Assembly (NCBI GenBank): GCA_035551935.1
Contig: DASZMJ010000040.1
Location: 1-22,840, forward strand
DNA length: 22,840 bases
Source of the DNA: DASZMJ01 sp035551935
Lineage (GTDB): Bacteria > Planctomycetota > Planctomycetia > Isosphaerales > Isosphaeraceae
Direction of reading: 5' to 3'
The notes beneath the pieces were generated by a model that saw only the letters and a list, made by a program, of their open reading frames with translations, did no database searches and had not been told where the DNA came from. The translations under genes were made by a program, and so were the position numbers. This document shows positions 21,957-22,840 of this stretch, piece by piece (positions within the stretch are counted from its first letter, which is position 1; every line of letters begins with the position of its first letter).

Positions 21957-22840
21957 ATGAAGCTCCGCACCCGCCTGGCCTCCCCGGCCCTCATCCTCCT
22001 TGCGGGATTCGCTGCCGCAGCCCCCGGCGGCCGAGCCGTCGGGTCGGCTGAAGGTGCTGTTCCTGGGCGACCGCGGGCACCACGTCCCCGCCGAGCGGGC
22101 GGCGCAGCTGGTGCCGGCGCTGGCGGCCCGCGGCATCGACGTGGACTACACCGAGCGGGTCGACGACCTGAACCCCGGGAACCTCGCGAAGTACGACGCG
22201 GTCCTCGTCTATGCGAACATCGACGCGATCCGGCCGGAGCCGTTGAAGGCGCTGCTCGACTACGTCGAGGGCGGCGGCGGGTTCGTGCCGATCCATTGCG
22301 CCTCGTTCTGCTTCCGCAACGCGCCGGAGTACGTCGCGCTGGTCGGCGCCCAGTTCCAGCGGCACGGCACCGGCACCTTCGACACCAAGGTCACGGCCCC
22401 CGATCATCCCATCGTGCGGGGCCTCGAGCCGTTCCGCACCTGGGACGAGACCTACGTCCACACCCGGCACGACCCGAAGGGCCGCGTCGTGCTCCAGGTC
22501 CGCGCCGAGGGCGACCGCGAGGAGCCGTGGACCTGGGCCCGCACGCAGGGCAAGGGGCGGGTCTTCTACACGGCGTATGGCCACGACCACCGGACCTGGG
22601 GCCACCCCGGGTTCGTCGACCTCGTCGAGCGCGGCATCCGCTGGGCGGCGAACAAGGGGGACGTCTACGACAGCCGGCCGAAGGCGGCCAGGGGGCTCAA
22701 GCCGTTCGAGTACCAGGAGGCGGGCGCCGAGATCCCGAACTACCTGCCGAGCCAGCGCTGGGGCACGCAGGGCGAGCCGATCCGCACGATGCAGAAGCCC
22801 TTATCGGCGGCCGAGTCGAGCGAGCACCTGGCCGTGCCGC
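21957..22840 (+). CDS. ThuA-domain protein with PVC-type dehydrogenase domain, partial, apparent frameshift
   Basis: The gene runs off the right edge. It begins with a signal peptide, MKLRTRLASPALILLAGFAA, with GAGAG upstream of the ATG. The ThuA-like domain (LKVLFLGDRGHH, YDAVLVYANIDAI, GGGGFVPIHCASFCF, TWDETYVHTRHDP, KGRVFYTAYGHDHRTWGHPG) is in another frame, read from about 22021 onward to the edge. In that frame there is a stop at 21958 and no ATG or GTG before 22048, so removing one C from the run of five at 22021-22025 is needed to join them (giving AAAAPAAEPSGRLKV). The last residues (MQKPLSAAESSEHLAVP) match the beginning of the planctomycete membrane-bound dehydrogenase domain that usually follows ThuA in these long secreted proteins, often with HEAT repeats and a CxxCH haem site. 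The role is probably periplasmic sugar or polyol oxidation, inferred from family only. Its position after the kinase suggests shared control. Confidence 0.82.
   Translation, partial: MKLRTRLASPALILLAGFAAAAPGGRAVGSAEGAVPGRPRAPRPRRAGGAAGAGAGGPRHRRGLHRAGRRPEPREPREVRRGPRLCEHRRDPAGAVEGAARLRRGRRRVRADPLRLVLLPQRAGVRRAGRRPVPAARHRHLRHQGHGPRSSHRAGPRAVPHLGRDLRPHPARPEGPRRAPGPRRGRPRGAVDLGPHAGQGAGLLHGVWPRPPDLGPPRVRRPRRARHPLGGEQGGRLRQPAEGGQGAQAVRVPGGGRRDPELPAEPALGHAGRADPHDAEALIGGRVERAPGRA

Noticed and set aside
22000..22050. Translation of the ThuA protein from the TTG at 22000 without a frameshift
   Set aside because: It would remove the clear signal peptide in the adjacent frame that has a ribosome site, and this family is normally secreted. 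It is kept as an alternative in the frameshift finding.
18132..22136. A minus-strand open frame of 1334 codons opposite the kinase gene
   Set aside because: It is antisense to a kinase with all catalytic motifs, is very rich in Arg, Gly and Pro, has no recognisable domain, and arises from the GC-rich third codon position.

Overview
The window (22,840 bp, very GC-rich) looks like chromosome from a planctomycete, most likely of the Isosphaeraceae type. This is inferred from gene content, without a database search: an ECF-type sigma factor directly followed by a membrane Ser/Thr kinase with TPR repeats, a ThuA/PVC-type dehydrogenase gene at the right edge, a GAP1-like giant protein, SGNH hydrolase and RND genes, and third-position GC so high that most antisense frames are open. 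I see no rRNA, tRNA, CRISPR, integrase or transposase gene.

Layout. Positions 1-172 hold a tandem 60-bp repeat and a possible promoter. 173-3454 (+) encodes a GTPase-associated protein 1 (GAP1)-like protein, and 3556-4554 (+) a ROK sugar kinase. A GAGA-loop hairpin separates it from a convergent secreted SGNH/GDSL hydrolase (4634-5896, -). The divergent gap 5897-6194 contains a perfect 33-bp inverted repeat of the same family as the repeat at the left edge, plus a good promoter for a lipoprotein of unknown function (6195-7127, +). RNA 3'-phosphate cyclase RtcA follows (7315-8364, +). Convergent to it is a minus-strand block, in transcription order: RND adaptor (14241-13066), RND pump (13042-9875) and a secreted protein of unknown function (9836-8383) whose frame is broken by one base.

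Further minus-strand genes are a cytoplasmic alkaline-phosphatase-superfamily hydrolase (16905-15235) and an overlapping two-gene module of a 79-residue protein and a minimal nucleotidyltransferase (15165-14379). The gap 16906-17599 has lower GC, two intrinsic-terminator-like hairpins and perhaps a small RNA. On the plus strand, sigma factor (17600-18340), kinase (18480-21797) and a ThuA-domain protein (21957 to the edge) form a probable signalling cluster. The ThuA gene also carries an apparent one-base frameshift.

How the genes work together. The adaptor and pump form an efflux system that would borrow an outer-membrane channel encoded elsewhere. The sigma factor and kinase are the planctomycete kinase-linked ECF arrangement, and the ThuA/dehydrogenase gene is a possible output. 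The other genes look like independent units. The most unusual material is non-coding: a palindromic repeat family seen at two loci, a second degenerate palindrome between sigma factor and kinase, and the structured leader before the sigma factor. Both frameshifts fall in runs of five C, so they may be sequencing errors.
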